The notes below the pieces were generated by a model. It was not told the origin of the DNA. It saw nothing but the letters and a program-made list of their open reading frames with translations, and searched no databases. From positions 1 to 64,000 of the forward strand of contig CAWHKZ010000003.1 of NCBI GenBank assembly GCA_963830165.1: a stretch of 64,000 bases of DNA, read 5' to 3'. Of the stretch, positions 35,935 through 43,958 are shown piece by piece. The translations under genes were made by a program, and so were the position numbers. Each line of letters begins with the position of its first letter. The first letter of the stretch is position 1. Source of the DNA: Bog-756 sp963830165. Its GTDB lineage: Bacteria; Actinomycetota; Acidimicrobiia; Acidimicrobiales; RAAP-2.

Positions 35935-37629
35935 ATGCGCACCACCACCGTAGGCGGGTATCTGGCGACGCGGTTCGAGCAGATCGGACTGAAGCACTAC
36001 TTCATGGTGCCGGGGGACTACAACCTCGTCCTGCTCGATGAACTGTTGGCGAACAGGAACGTCGAGCAGATCGGCTGTTGCAACGAGTTGAACGCGTCGT
36101 ACACGGCCGAGGGATACGCGCGCATCAGAGGGTGCGGTGCCGTCATCACCACGTTCAACGTGGGTGCGTTCTCGGCGCTCAACGGGGTGGCCGGTGCGAT
36201 GGCCGAGCGGCTCCCGGTCATCTTCGTCTCGGCCGGCTACAACACCAACGACCCGTCGAGGAACCACCTCCTCCACCATACGATCGCCAGTCACGACCTC
36301 TCCTACCAGTACGAGATGTTCGAGAAGGTCACCTCCGCGGCGGTGCGGATCCTCCACGCCGACAACGCGCCGTCGCTGATCGACCACGCCATCGGCACCG
36401 CACTACGGGAGCGCAAGCCGGCATACATCGAGATCGCCTGCAATCTCTCGAATGCGCCCTGCCCGGAACCGGCGCCCCTCGAGACGCTCGGGGTCATGCA
36501 GGTGAGCGATCCTGCGGCGCTCGAAGCCGCGGTCGCGGATGCACGGGCGGTCGTGGCGGGTGCACAGCGACCGGTGCTGCTCGCGGGTACCCATCTTCGA
36601 CCGTTCGGCGCGCTGCGGGCGTTCCGTCAACTCGCCGAGGCACTGGGCTGCGCGGTTGCGGTGATGCCGGCGGCAAAGGGTTTCTTCCCCGAGGACCACG
36701 CCCAGTTCATCGGCATCTACCTGGGCGTGGTGAGCAGCCCCGGCTGCCAGGGGATCATGGACTGGGCCGACCTCGTCATCGCATGCGGTCCGGTGTTCAA
36801 CGACTACACGACGGTGGGCTGGACCGCCCAACCGGCCCGGCAACGACTGATCAACGTGGAACCCGACTCGGTGACCCTTCCGGACGCCGAGTACACCGAC
36901 GTCATGATGGCCGAGTTCCTGTCCATGCTGGCGACGAGCATGTCGAGGAACGACGCCACCCTGGTGGAGTACCACCGCACGATGCGGGGGACGACCACGG
37001 AGGAGCGGCCGGACGACGCCGACGTGCCGCTCACCCGGGCCGAGATGTGCCGCCAGATCGAGAGCGACATCGACGCCAAGACCACGCTCCTGGTAGAGAC
37101 GGGCGATGCCTGGTTCAACGGCATGTACCGGCATCTTCCCGATGGCGCCCGCTTCGAGATCGAGATGCAGTGGGGCTCGATCGGGTGGGCCGTCCCGGCC
37201 ACCTTCGGCTACGGGATGGGACTCGAATCCGACCGTCGCCTGGTCTCCGTGATCGGGGACGGCTCGTTCCAGCTCACGGCCCAGGAGGTGGCGAACATGA
37301 TCTGCTACAACCAGGAACCGCTGATCTTCCTCGTGAACAACCGCGGTTACGTGATCGAGTCCGAGATCCACGAGGGACCGTACAATTACTTCAAGAATTG
37401 GGACTACGCAGGGTTGCTGACGGTGTTCAATGCGGATTCGGGCCGGGGTCTGGGACTCAGGGCCTCCACCGCCGGCGAGCTGTCCGCGGCCATCGAGATG
37501 GCCAGGGCCCACACGGGCGGCCCCGCCCTCATCGAATGCCAGATTGCCCACGACGACTGCACGCCGCAGCTGCTCACCTGGGGCAGGGAGGTGGCGCTGG
37601 CCAATGGCCGCCCACCCCAGGAGAGCTGA
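35935..37629 (+). CDS. pdc: Pyruvate decarboxylase (bacterial PDC type)
   Basis: 564-aa ThDP enzyme converting pyruvate to acetaldehyde and CO2. Zymomonas-type landmarks are present: GDYNLVLLDELL, CCNELNASYTAEGYAR (cofactor Glu), LLHHTI (HH pair), AAKGFFPEDH, APVFNDYSTTGWT-like VFNDYTTVGW, EMQWGSIGWAVP, GDGSFQLTAQEV, NNRGYVIESEIHEGPYN (catalytic Glu) and NWDYAGL. These separate true PDC from indolepyruvate decarboxylase and oxalyl-CoA relatives with good but not full certainty. GGGAGA precedes ATG 35935. Lies downstream of element C. No alcohol dehydrogenase is adjacent. Confidence 0.88.
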   Translation: MRTTTVGGYLATRFEQIGLKHYFMVPGDYNLVLLDELLANRNVEQIGCCNELNASYTAEGYARIRGCGAVITTFNVGAFSALNGVAGAMAERLPVIFVSAGYNTNDPSRNHLLHHTIASHDLSYQYEMFEKVTSAAVRILHADNAPSLIDHAIGTALRERKPAYIEIACNLSNAPCPEPAPLETLGVMQVSDPAALEAAVADARAVVAGAQRPVLLAGTHLRPFGALRAFRQLAEALGCAVAVMPAAKGFFPEDHAQFIGIYLGVVSSPGCQGIMDWADLVIACGPVFNDYTTVGWTAQPARQRLINVEPDSVTLPDAEYTDVMMAEFLSMLATSMSRNDATLVEYHRTMRGTTTEERPDDADVPLTRAEMCRQIESDIDAKTTLLVETGDAWFNGMYRHLPDGARFEIEMQWGSIGWAVPATFGYGMGLESDRRLVSVIGDGSFQLTAQEVANMICYNQEPLIFLVNNRGYVIESEIHEGPYNYFKNWDYAGLLTVFNADSGRGLGLRASTAGELSAAIEMARAHTGGPALIECQIAHDDCTPQLLTWGREVALANGRPPQES

Positions 37630-37662
37630 CCCCGGCCCCGGGGGGCGGACCGGCGGTATCCA

Positions 37663-37678
37663 TTGCAGCTAGCTGCAA
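37663..37678. promoter_or_regulatory. Solitary 16-bp palindrome TTGCAGCTAGCTGCAA (site G)
   Basis: The most symmetrical form of the core found in the 51-bp elements, lying between pdc and the DUF998 gene. Neither strand shows the right half (ATGGTCTGCTG) at the normal distance. A degenerate second core (CTAGCCGGAAC) lies about 15 bp to the right. It may be an operator without the leader part. Confidence 0.7.
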
Positions 37679-37731
37679 CGTCCGCATCCCCCTAGCCGGA
37701 ACACCCGTATCCCCGTTGGCTTCCCCCCGGG

Positions 37732-38571
37732 GTGCCCGCTGCCAGGAACGACTTCGCGGGGGTCATGTGCGACATTCGGGACGTGCCTCTCGCCCGCGAA
37801 CGAGCCGGTCCTCGGCCTTCGGACCCGATGCGGGCGGCGGACCCGGGTTCCCGCGACACGGCTTCCCGGACGGGCAACGGCCCGGCCGGTCTCGCATCGT
37901 GCTCCGCGGTCCGGATCGCCAGCGCGGCGAGCGTCGCTGGATTCCTCGTGGCCGTCGTCGTCCTCCAGGGTCTTCGCGCCGACCTGGATCCGGCCGATCA
38001 CACCGTGAGCGACTACTCGCTCGGCAGCTACGGCTGGATCATGCGCAGCGCCTTCGTCGCCCTCGGGTTCGGATTCCTCGGAACCCTGTGGAGCCTCCAC
38101 CGGTCCCACCGATCGTCCGCGGCGCGTCGATGGGCACAGTTCCTGCTGACGGCCTCGGCCGTCGGGCTGTTCATCGATGCGGCGTTCAATACGGACCGCC
38201 CGCAGGTACCCGAGACGTTCGTCGGATCGGCGCACACGATCGGGACGTGGATCATCGTCCTCACCTTCCCCGCCGGCACGTTCCTCTTCGGCACCGTGTT
38301 CACGGCCTCGTCCTCGTCGAGTTGGCGGGCGAGGAGCCTCCTGGCGCTGCCCGTCCTGCAGCTGCTCGCGGCACTCGCGTTCGAGCTGAGCCGATCCGCC
38401 GACCGGGGTGTCATGGAGCGGGTCGCCATCGGAATCGGTCTCGTCTCGCTCGTCCTGTTGCAGTCGCAGACCGTCGATTCCTCGGCCGGGTCGACCCGGG
38501 CCTCGCCCTCCGTCGCCCTGGCCTGGCAACGCATCGACGGTCGTAGCCTGACGGAACCGGCACGGATGTGA
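37732..38571 (+). CDS. DUF998 family membrane protein
   Basis: About 279 aa with six hydrophobic helices; the first, AASVAGFLVAVVVLQGL, is followed by DPADHTVSDYSLGSYGWIM, typical of DUF998. No biochemical role is known. The start is uncertain (GTG 37732, ATG 37765 or 37828). The stop overlaps the GTG of the wax ester synthase gene. Confidence 0.75.
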   Translation: MPAARNDFAGVMCDIRDVPLARERAGPRPSDPMRAADPGSRDTASRTGNGPAGLASCSAVRIASAASVAGFLVAVVVLQGLRADLDPADHTVSDYSLGSYGWIMRSAFVALGFGFLGTLWSLHRSHRSSAARRWAQFLLTASAVGLFIDAAFNTDRPQVPETFVGSAHTIGTWIIVLTFPAGTFLFGTVFTASSSSSWRARSLLALPVLQLLAALAFELSRSADRGVMERVAIGIGLVSLVLLQSQTVDSSAGSTRASPSVALAWQRIDGRSLTEPARM

Positions 38572-40076
38572 CCGCGGTGACGGTCGATCGACTCAGCGCC
38601 CTCGACGCCTCGTTCCTCTACGCAGAGAGCAGCACCATGCCCCTGCACGTGGCGATGACCGTGGTCTTCGATCCGACGACCCTTCCCGGTGGCTACTCGT
38701 TCTCCAGCATGCGGGACCGCATCGAACGGCGGATCGCGGTGACGCCGGTGTTCAGGCGACGCCTGGTCGAGGTCCCGCTCCGGCTGGGCCATCCGATCTG
38801 GGTCGACGATCCGGACTTCGATCTCGACAACCACCTCCACCGCGGAGCCATCCCGTCACCGGGAGGCCCCTACGAACTGGCCGAGTTCACCGCCGAGATG
38901 GCGACTCATCAGCTGCATCGGGACCGTCCCCTGTGGGAGATGTGGCTCGTCGAGGGCCTGGCGGACGGAAACGTCGCCCTGGTCGCCAAGATGCACCACT
39001 CCACCGTGGACGGGATGTCCGGGGCCGCGCTCCTGGCCGTCCTGTTCGACGTGCAGTCGGACGCCCCCGACATCGCGGAGGCGACATCGCCCCTGCGGGG
39101 CGCCCGATACAGCACGTTCATCACACCCTCGGATCTGTGGCTCGTCGCCCAGGCTCTCGCCTATCGGAGCACGTTGCCCGTGGACATCGCCCGCACGTTC
39201 TGGCGATCCGGGCTCTCGGTGCTGGATGTCAGGCGAATCCGCAAGCACTCGGAATCGGTCAGTGGCGGGCTGCCCCTGACCGCGCCGCGCACCTCGATCA
39301 ACGCCTCCGTCTCCACCCGCCGGCGGGTGGCGTTCGCCGTCTCCAGTCTGGCTGACGTCAAGCGGCTCAAGAATGCCATCGGCACCAGCGTCAACGACGT
39401 GATCCTGGCGATCTGCACCGGCGTGCTCCGGTCGTACCTCACGTCCCGCGACGAGCTTCCGGAGCGACCGCTGGTCTCGGTGGTCCCGGTCTCGGTCGCC
39501 CAGCAGTTGACCACGACCAAGGAGAGCTCGAACAAGATCTCCGGGATGTTCGTCCAGATGCCGACCAACGAGGACGACCCGCTGCAGCGCCTGAAGTTCA
39601 TCCATGAAGGTGCGCAGCAGGCCAAGGACGAGCACAGCATGCTGGGTCCCGGCGTGCTCCAGGACTGGGCGGAGCTGGCCGATCCGATGGTGTTCCCCGC
39701 CGCAGCCCGGCTCTACCAGCGGCTGCAGCTCGCCGACCACCACCCCCCGGTCGCCAACCTGCTGATCTCGAATGTGGCCGGACCGGACTTCCCCCTGTAC
39801 CTCGGTGGGGCGAGGATGCTGGCCGGCTTCCCGTTCGGCCCCGTCATCGAAGGCATGGGCCTCAACGTCACCATCATGAGTTACTGCGGGGTCCTGTACT
39901 GGGGCTTCATCTCCTGTTCCCGGTCGATCCCGGACGTCTGGGCGCTCGCTCGGTATGTGCCCTCGGCGCTCCAGGAGCTGCTGGGGGCGGCGGGCGTGAC
40001 GGCGGCCGGGCCGGGATATCCGCTCGCCGCCCCCGGTGAACCCCGCGGGATGCAGGTGGACTGGCTGAGCCGGTGA
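38568..40076 (+). CDS. Wax ester synthase / diacylglycerol acyltransferase (WS/DGAT)
   Basis: 502-aa acyl-CoA-dependent O-acyltransferase making wax esters or triacylglycerol. N-terminal LSALDASFLYAE, catalytic MHHSTVDGMSG (HHxxxDG), and the C-terminal NLLISNVAGPDFPLYLGGARM with GLNVTIMSYCG are family signatures. GTG 38568 overlaps the DUF998 stop. In mycobacteria a homologue (tgs1) belongs to the hypoxic DosR regulon, which may be relevant here. Confidence 0.92.
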   Translation: MTAVTVDRLSALDASFLYAESSTMPLHVAMTVVFDPTTLPGGYSFSSMRDRIERRIAVTPVFRRRLVEVPLRLGHPIWVDDPDFDLDNHLHRGAIPSPGGPYELAEFTAEMATHQLHRDRPLWEMWLVEGLADGNVALVAKMHHSTVDGMSGAALLAVLFDVQSDAPDIAEATSPLRGARYSTFITPSDLWLVAQALAYRSTLPVDIARTFWRSGLSVLDVRRIRKHSESVSGGLPLTAPRTSINASVSTRRRVAFAVSSLADVKRLKNAIGTSVNDVILAICTGVLRSYLTSRDELPERPLVSVVPVSVAQQLTTTKESSNKISGMFVQMPTNEDDPLQRLKFIHEGAQQAKDEHSMLGPGVLQDWAELADPMVFPAAARLYQRLQLADHHPPVANLLISNVAGPDFPLYLGGARMLAGFPFGPVIEGMGLNVTIMSYCGVLYWGFISCSRSIPDVWALARYVPSALQELLGAAGVTAAGPGYPLAAPGEPRGMQVDWLSR

Positions 40077-40164
40077 CACGCCCCCGGCGCCGCCCGCCCG
40101 GGAGCGGAGCCGACGGGCGGTCCGTGTCGGCCGGTGGGCGCGACTCCGGCACACCGCCCGTCCG

Positions 40165-41337
40165 ATGACGTCCGCGCACCGCCCGGGACCGACCGCCCGG
40201 CAGGTCGTCGTCGTGGGCGGGTCGCTCGTGGGCCTGTCGGCGGCCATCGCCTGTGCCCACGGGGGTGCCTCGGTGACCGTGCTCGAGCGGTCGCCGGCGA
40301 GTGGCTACGAGGGCGGGGGTGGGTTGGGCGTCGACGTCGACCTCCTGACCGGAGTGACCGATCTCACCGGCAGCCCGCCCGTCTGCCACGGGTTCGATCG
40401 GGACACCACGGCGTGGGCGCTGCTCGCTGAATGGCTGGAGGACCGGGCCGGTGCGGTATCCGGCATCGACATCCGACGCGAGACCGAGGTGGTGGAGGTC
40501 GGTGACGGCTGGGCCAGGACGGCGGGTGGGCAACGGATCGATGCCGATCTCGTGATCGGATCCGACGGGGCCCGAAGCACGGTGCGCCGCTGGGTGTCGC
40601 CCGATCGCCCTGACGCCTCCTACGCCGGATTCCTCCTCTGGCGGACCATGGTGGCCGAGTCCGATCTTCCGTCCTCCGTTCCCTGGCTGCCGTTGGACGA
40701 GCCCTCCCGTGAGTACTACTCGGGGCCGTACCGGCTCGTGACGTACCTGGTCCCCGGTGCCGACGGATCGAGCGAGCCGGGCGGCCGACGGTTGAACCTG
40801 GTGTGGTACGACCCCGCCCGCTCCGACCTGCTGGCCGGCAAGGGCCTGCTCGACGGCTGTACCGTCCGCGGCACGCTCGCCGCCGCCGACGTGCCTCGAC
40901 CGCTCCGCCACGAGTTGGAGATGGTGGCCGGTCAGCGCTGGCCGACGCCGTGGCGCGAGGCGCTCGAGGTCGCATTCCGGCACGCGCTCGTGTTCGCCAC
41001 CGCGGTCGTCGAGTACCGGCCCGACCGTCTCGTCCGCGGTCGGGTGGCACTCGCCGGCGACGCGGCGCATGCCGCCTCGCCCATGGTCGGGGGCGGCTTC
41101 CGCGAGGGCCTCTACGACGCGGCCGCATTGGCGGCCGGAGTGCGACGCGACGGCGATCGTCCCGTGGACGAGATACTCTCCCGCTACGAGCAGGAGCGGC
41201 TCGGACCCGCCCAGGCCCACGTCGCGCGAGAGTCAGGCCGCGAGTACCCGATTGCTCCATCGCCAGGACCGCGTGTGACCCCGGCAGCCGCGGTCCGAGG
41301 TGCGCCGGGTCGGGGGCCGTCCCCATTTTCCGGCTAG
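40165..41337 (+). CDS. FAD-dependent monooxygenase
   Basis: 390-aa flavoprotein hydroxylase: dinucleotide motif VVVVGGSLVGLSAAIACA, DG motif LVIGSDGARSTVR, and second FAD motif GRVALAGDAAHAASPMVGGG. Resembles hydroxybenzoate/2,6-dihydroxypyridine hydroxylases; substrate unknown. Its TAG stop (41335-41337) falls inside the core of element D. Confidence 0.88.
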   Translation: MTSAHRPGPTARQVVVVGGSLVGLSAAIACAHGGASVTVLERSPASGYEGGGGLGVDVDLLTGVTDLTGSPPVCHGFDRDTTAWALLAEWLEDRAGAVSGIDIRRETEVVEVGDGWARTAGGQRIDADLVIGSDGARSTVRRWVSPDRPDASYAGFLLWRTMVAESDLPSSVPWLPLDEPSREYYSGPYRLVTYLVPGADGSSEPGGRRLNLVWYDPARSDLLAGKGLLDGCTVRGTLAAADVPRPLRHELEMVAGQRWPTPWREALEVAFRHALVFATAVVEYRPDRLVRGRVALAGDAAHAASPMVGGGFREGLYDAAALAAGVRRDGDRPVDEILSRYEQERLGPAQAHVARESGREYPIAPSPGPRVTPAAAVRGAPGRGPSPFSG

Positions 41338-41383
41338 CTGCAATGGCTGGCTACGAGGCAGGTGTTGAGCTTTGGGTATGGAG
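41333..41383 (+). promoter_or_regulatory. 51-bp upstream element, copy D
   Basis: TTTTCCGGCTAGCTGCAATGG at the left, TATGGAG at the exact expected distance on the right. The middle-right block is diverged (GTGTTGAGCTTTGG). The terminal ATG starts leader D, coupled to the DHA2 transporter. Confidence 0.65.
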
Positions 41384-41509
41384 CGCTCGCTGGTTGCGAG
41401 GGTGGATGCACCGGAGGTTGCGGCTCCGGTCCAGAGCCGGGCTTCCCGCAGGCGGCAGGGGCCGCCCCTTGCGCCGGTGTCGCTGGACGTGTCAGGACCG
41501 CGCCGATGA
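41378..41509 (+). CDS. Leader ORF D, coupled to the DHA2 transporter
   Basis: 43-aa basic peptide beginning MERSLVARVDAPEVAAPV. Its TGA overlaps the transporter ATG (ATGA), as in leader A. The VARVD stretch is shared with leader E, with all five codons synonymously different, which favours selection on the peptide. The C-terminal half is Arg/Pro-rich. Confidence 0.45.
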   Translation: MERSLVARVDAPEVAAPVQSRASRRRQGPPLAPVSLDVSGPRR

Positions 41510-43197
41510 GCGAGACCCGGGTCGGCGCGGATCAACCGCTGTCGGGTGCGGCCTCGCAGGCCCAGGGGGCCGCCACGGCGGCCGGTGCGGGCGCGGGGAC
41601 CTGTCGGAACCCATCGCTTGCCCTTGCCACCCTCCTGTTCGTTCTGTTCCTGACCTTCCTCGACAACACCATCGTCACCGTGGTGCTCGCCCACGTCCAG
41701 AGCGATCTGCACGCCTCGGTGAGCCAGCTCCAGTGGGTGGTGAACGGCTATGCCCTCGCGTTCGCCGGCCTGATGCTGAGCTTCGGCACCGTCGGCGACC
41801 TCCTGGGGCGCAAGCGGGTCATCCTGTTCGGAGTCGCCGTGTTCTGCGCCGGCTCGGTCATAGCCGCCGTGGCACCGACGACGAACGTACTGATCGCCGG
41901 CCGGGTGGTGATGGGGGTCGGGGCCGCCGCCTCGGAACCGGGCACCCTGTCGATGATCCGGCACCTCTACTCCGACCGGGGAAAGCTGGCGCGCTCGCTC
42001 GGCATCTGGGCGGCGGTGTCCAGCCTGGGACTCGCGCTCGGCCCGCTCATCGGCTCGCTGCTCGTCTTCGCCTGGTCGTGGCGCGCGATCTTCTGGTTCA
42101 ACGTCGCCTTCGGTGCACTGGCATTCGTGTGCGCACTGATCGTGCTCCCCGAGAGCGCGGACCCGGTGCGCGCCCGGTTCGACTTCCCCGGTGCCGTCCT
42201 CGGAGCGCTCACGCTGGGGTTGCTGACCTTCGCCATCATCCTGGGCGAGACCCACGGCTATCGGACACCGTGGATCCTCCTGCTGTTCTGCTTCGCCGCC
42301 GTCGCAGCCGTGGCGTTCGTCCTGGTCGAGTTGCGAGCCAGGAACCCGGTCCTAAATGTCCGCTACTTCCGCCGTTCGGCGTTCGCCGGATCCACGGTCA
42401 TCGCCTTCACGGTCTACTTCGGCACGTTCGCCATCTTCTTCATGGTGGCGCTCTACCTCCAGGTCGTCGGATCCAACCCGCCCCTTCGACTGGCGCTCGA
42501 CTTCCTGCCGCTGGCCGTGGGCATGGTCGCGGCCGCACTGCTCACCGGTCGTTGGGTCGCCGCCTGGGGTCCGCGCATCCCCATGGCCACCGGTTGCCTG
42601 ATCGGCGGCGTGGGGATCCTGCTCACCAACGCCTACATCACCCCCAGCGCGGGCATCGACCAGATCGGGTGGACGATGTTCCTCGCCGGCGTCGGAGTGG
42701 GCATGGCCATGGTGCCCGTGACCTCGGCCGCGCTCGGGTCGGTGCCGGCAAAGCACTCGGGGATGGCCGCGTCCACCACGAACACGTTCCGCGAGCTCGG
42801 TGCCGTGGTCGGGGTGGCCGTCCTCGGATCGATCATCAACGGGCAGCTGACCGTCAACCTCGTCCAGCGGCTGACGGCCATCGGCATTCCCAAGGCCTAC
42901 CAATCACTGGTGGTGTCCGCCGTCACCACGGGGACGTACCAGGGAGAGGCGCAAGCGGCGACGGCCCAGAACCGTGCCATCACCCACATCGTGAACGAGG
43001 TCGTTTCCGCCGCCTACAGCGCGTTCCACCGGGGTCTGACACTGTCGCTCAACGTCGCCGGCGGCCTCCTGCTGGCGTCGGCCGTCCTGGCCTTGGCGAC
43101 CATCTACGGGCGAGGTGTCCACCTGCAGCGCGTGAACTCGGAGGAGGGTCTCCTGCTCCATGTCCCCGTTGTCCGTCGGCACGTCCGACAGCCGTGA
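41506..43197 (+). CDS. DHA2-family MFS drug/proton antiporter (14 helices)
   Basis: 563-aa permease: FLTFLDNTIVTVVLAHV in helix 1, LQWVVNGYALAFAGLML in helix 2, loop motif GDLLGRKRV, and antiporter motif C-like GLALGPLIGS. A long loop lies before the last helix. EmrB/QacA-type efflux is likely; substrate unknown. ATG 41506 is coupled to leader D. Confidence 0.9.
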   Translation: MSETRVGADQPLSGAASQAQGAATAAGAGAGTCRNPSLALATLLFVLFLTFLDNTIVTVVLAHVQSDLHASVSQLQWVVNGYALAFAGLMLSFGTVGDLLGRKRVILFGVAVFCAGSVIAAVAPTTNVLIAGRVVMGVGAAASEPGTLSMIRHLYSDRGKLARSLGIWAAVSSLGLALGPLIGSLLVFAWSWRAIFWFNVAFGALAFVCALIVLPESADPVRARFDFPGAVLGALTLGLLTFAIILGETHGYRTPWILLLFCFAAVAAVAFVLVELRARNPVLNVRYFRRSAFAGSTVIAFTVYFGTFAIFFMVALYLQVVGSNPPLRLALDFLPLAVGMVAAALLTGRWVAAWGPRIPMATGCLIGGVGILLTNAYITPSAGIDQIGWTMFLAGVGVGMAMVPVTSAALGSVPAKHSGMAASTTNTFRELGAVVGVAVLGSIINGQLTVNLVQRLTAIGIPKAYQSLVVSAVTTGTYQGEAQAATAQNRAITHIVNEVVSAAYSAFHRGLTLSLNVAGGLLLASAVLALATIYGRGVHLQRVNSEEGLLLHVPVVRRHVRQP

Positions 43198-43233
43198 AGG
43201 TGGCGGGCGACGAGCGGCGGGGACGGTGGCCCG

Positions 43234-43881
43234 CTAGTCCGGCCAGTCCGAGCCCTCGATGACGTCCACGAAGTTGCTCCGCTTGTAGTCCGGCACGAAC
43301 CGGTCCAGGACGTCCGCATTGACGGTGCCGTACGTGGTCTCCGGTCTGGAGGAGAAGCCCTCGGTGAACGCCTCCAGGATCCTCCGTTTGAAGTCCGGTC
43401 GAGGATGGAGCGTGGTGATCTCGGCCCGGTCGGCGTCGCTGATGTCGTGGTACCCGATGCCGAGTACGTCGTACTCCACGCCGGCGGTGACCAGGGCGAC
43501 CTCGGGCTCCATGAACTCGGGAACCCCAGGTGTCGTGTGCAGGGCGATGGCGGTCCACACCCGGCGGATGCTGTCCTCCGGAACGCCGTGACCCTGGAGG
43601 AACCTGCGGGCCTCGCCCGCACTGTCGACCTCGAAGCGCCGTCCGCTACCTCGGAACGGCTCGCCGAGACCCAGGTCGTGGAACATCGCCCCGATGTACA
43701 GCAGCTCGGGGTCGAAGCTCAGACCCCGGTTCCGGCCCTGGAGGCTTCCGAACCAGTAGACCCGGCAGGAATGGTGGAACACGAGATCGGTGGTGGAGTC
43801 CCGCACCAGTTCGGTGGCGTCACGTGCCAGCGTGGTGTCGGGAATCCTCACCCCGGCTGCGGTCAATTCAGTCGCGCCCAT
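43234..43881 (-). CDS. HD-domain protein, cyanamide hydratase-like
   Basis: 215-aa metal-dependent HD fold: FHHSCRVYWFGSL, GAMFHDLGLGE (HD pair), HTTPG and DYKRSNFVDV, as in the Ddi2/urea-hydro-lyase-like group. The natural substrate is uncertain; many relatives are annotated only as HD proteins. GGAGGA precedes ATG 43881. No sugar or nucleotide context. Confidence 0.78.
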   Translation of the reverse strand: MGATELTAAGVRIPDTTLARDATELVRDSTTDLVFHHSCRVYWFGSLQGRNRGLSFDPELLYIGAMFHDLGLGEPFRGSGRRFEVDSAGEARRFLQGHGVPEDSIRRVWTAIALHTTPGVPEFMEPEVALVTAGVEYDVLGIGYHDISDADRAEITTLHPRPDFKRRILEAFTEGFSSRPETTYGTVNADVLDRFVPDYKRSNFVDVIEGSDWPD

Positions 43882-43958
43882 GAGCGACTCCTCCTGTCGT
43901 CGACGGCCGGCACCACGTGCGCGGCACGGTACCGCGCTCTCGATGGCGCCCTTCCGGG

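Noticed and set aside
40803..43262. 819-codon frame overlapping the monooxygenase and DHA2 genes
   Set aside because: Arg/Gly/Pro-rich out-of-frame reading of two conserved genes.
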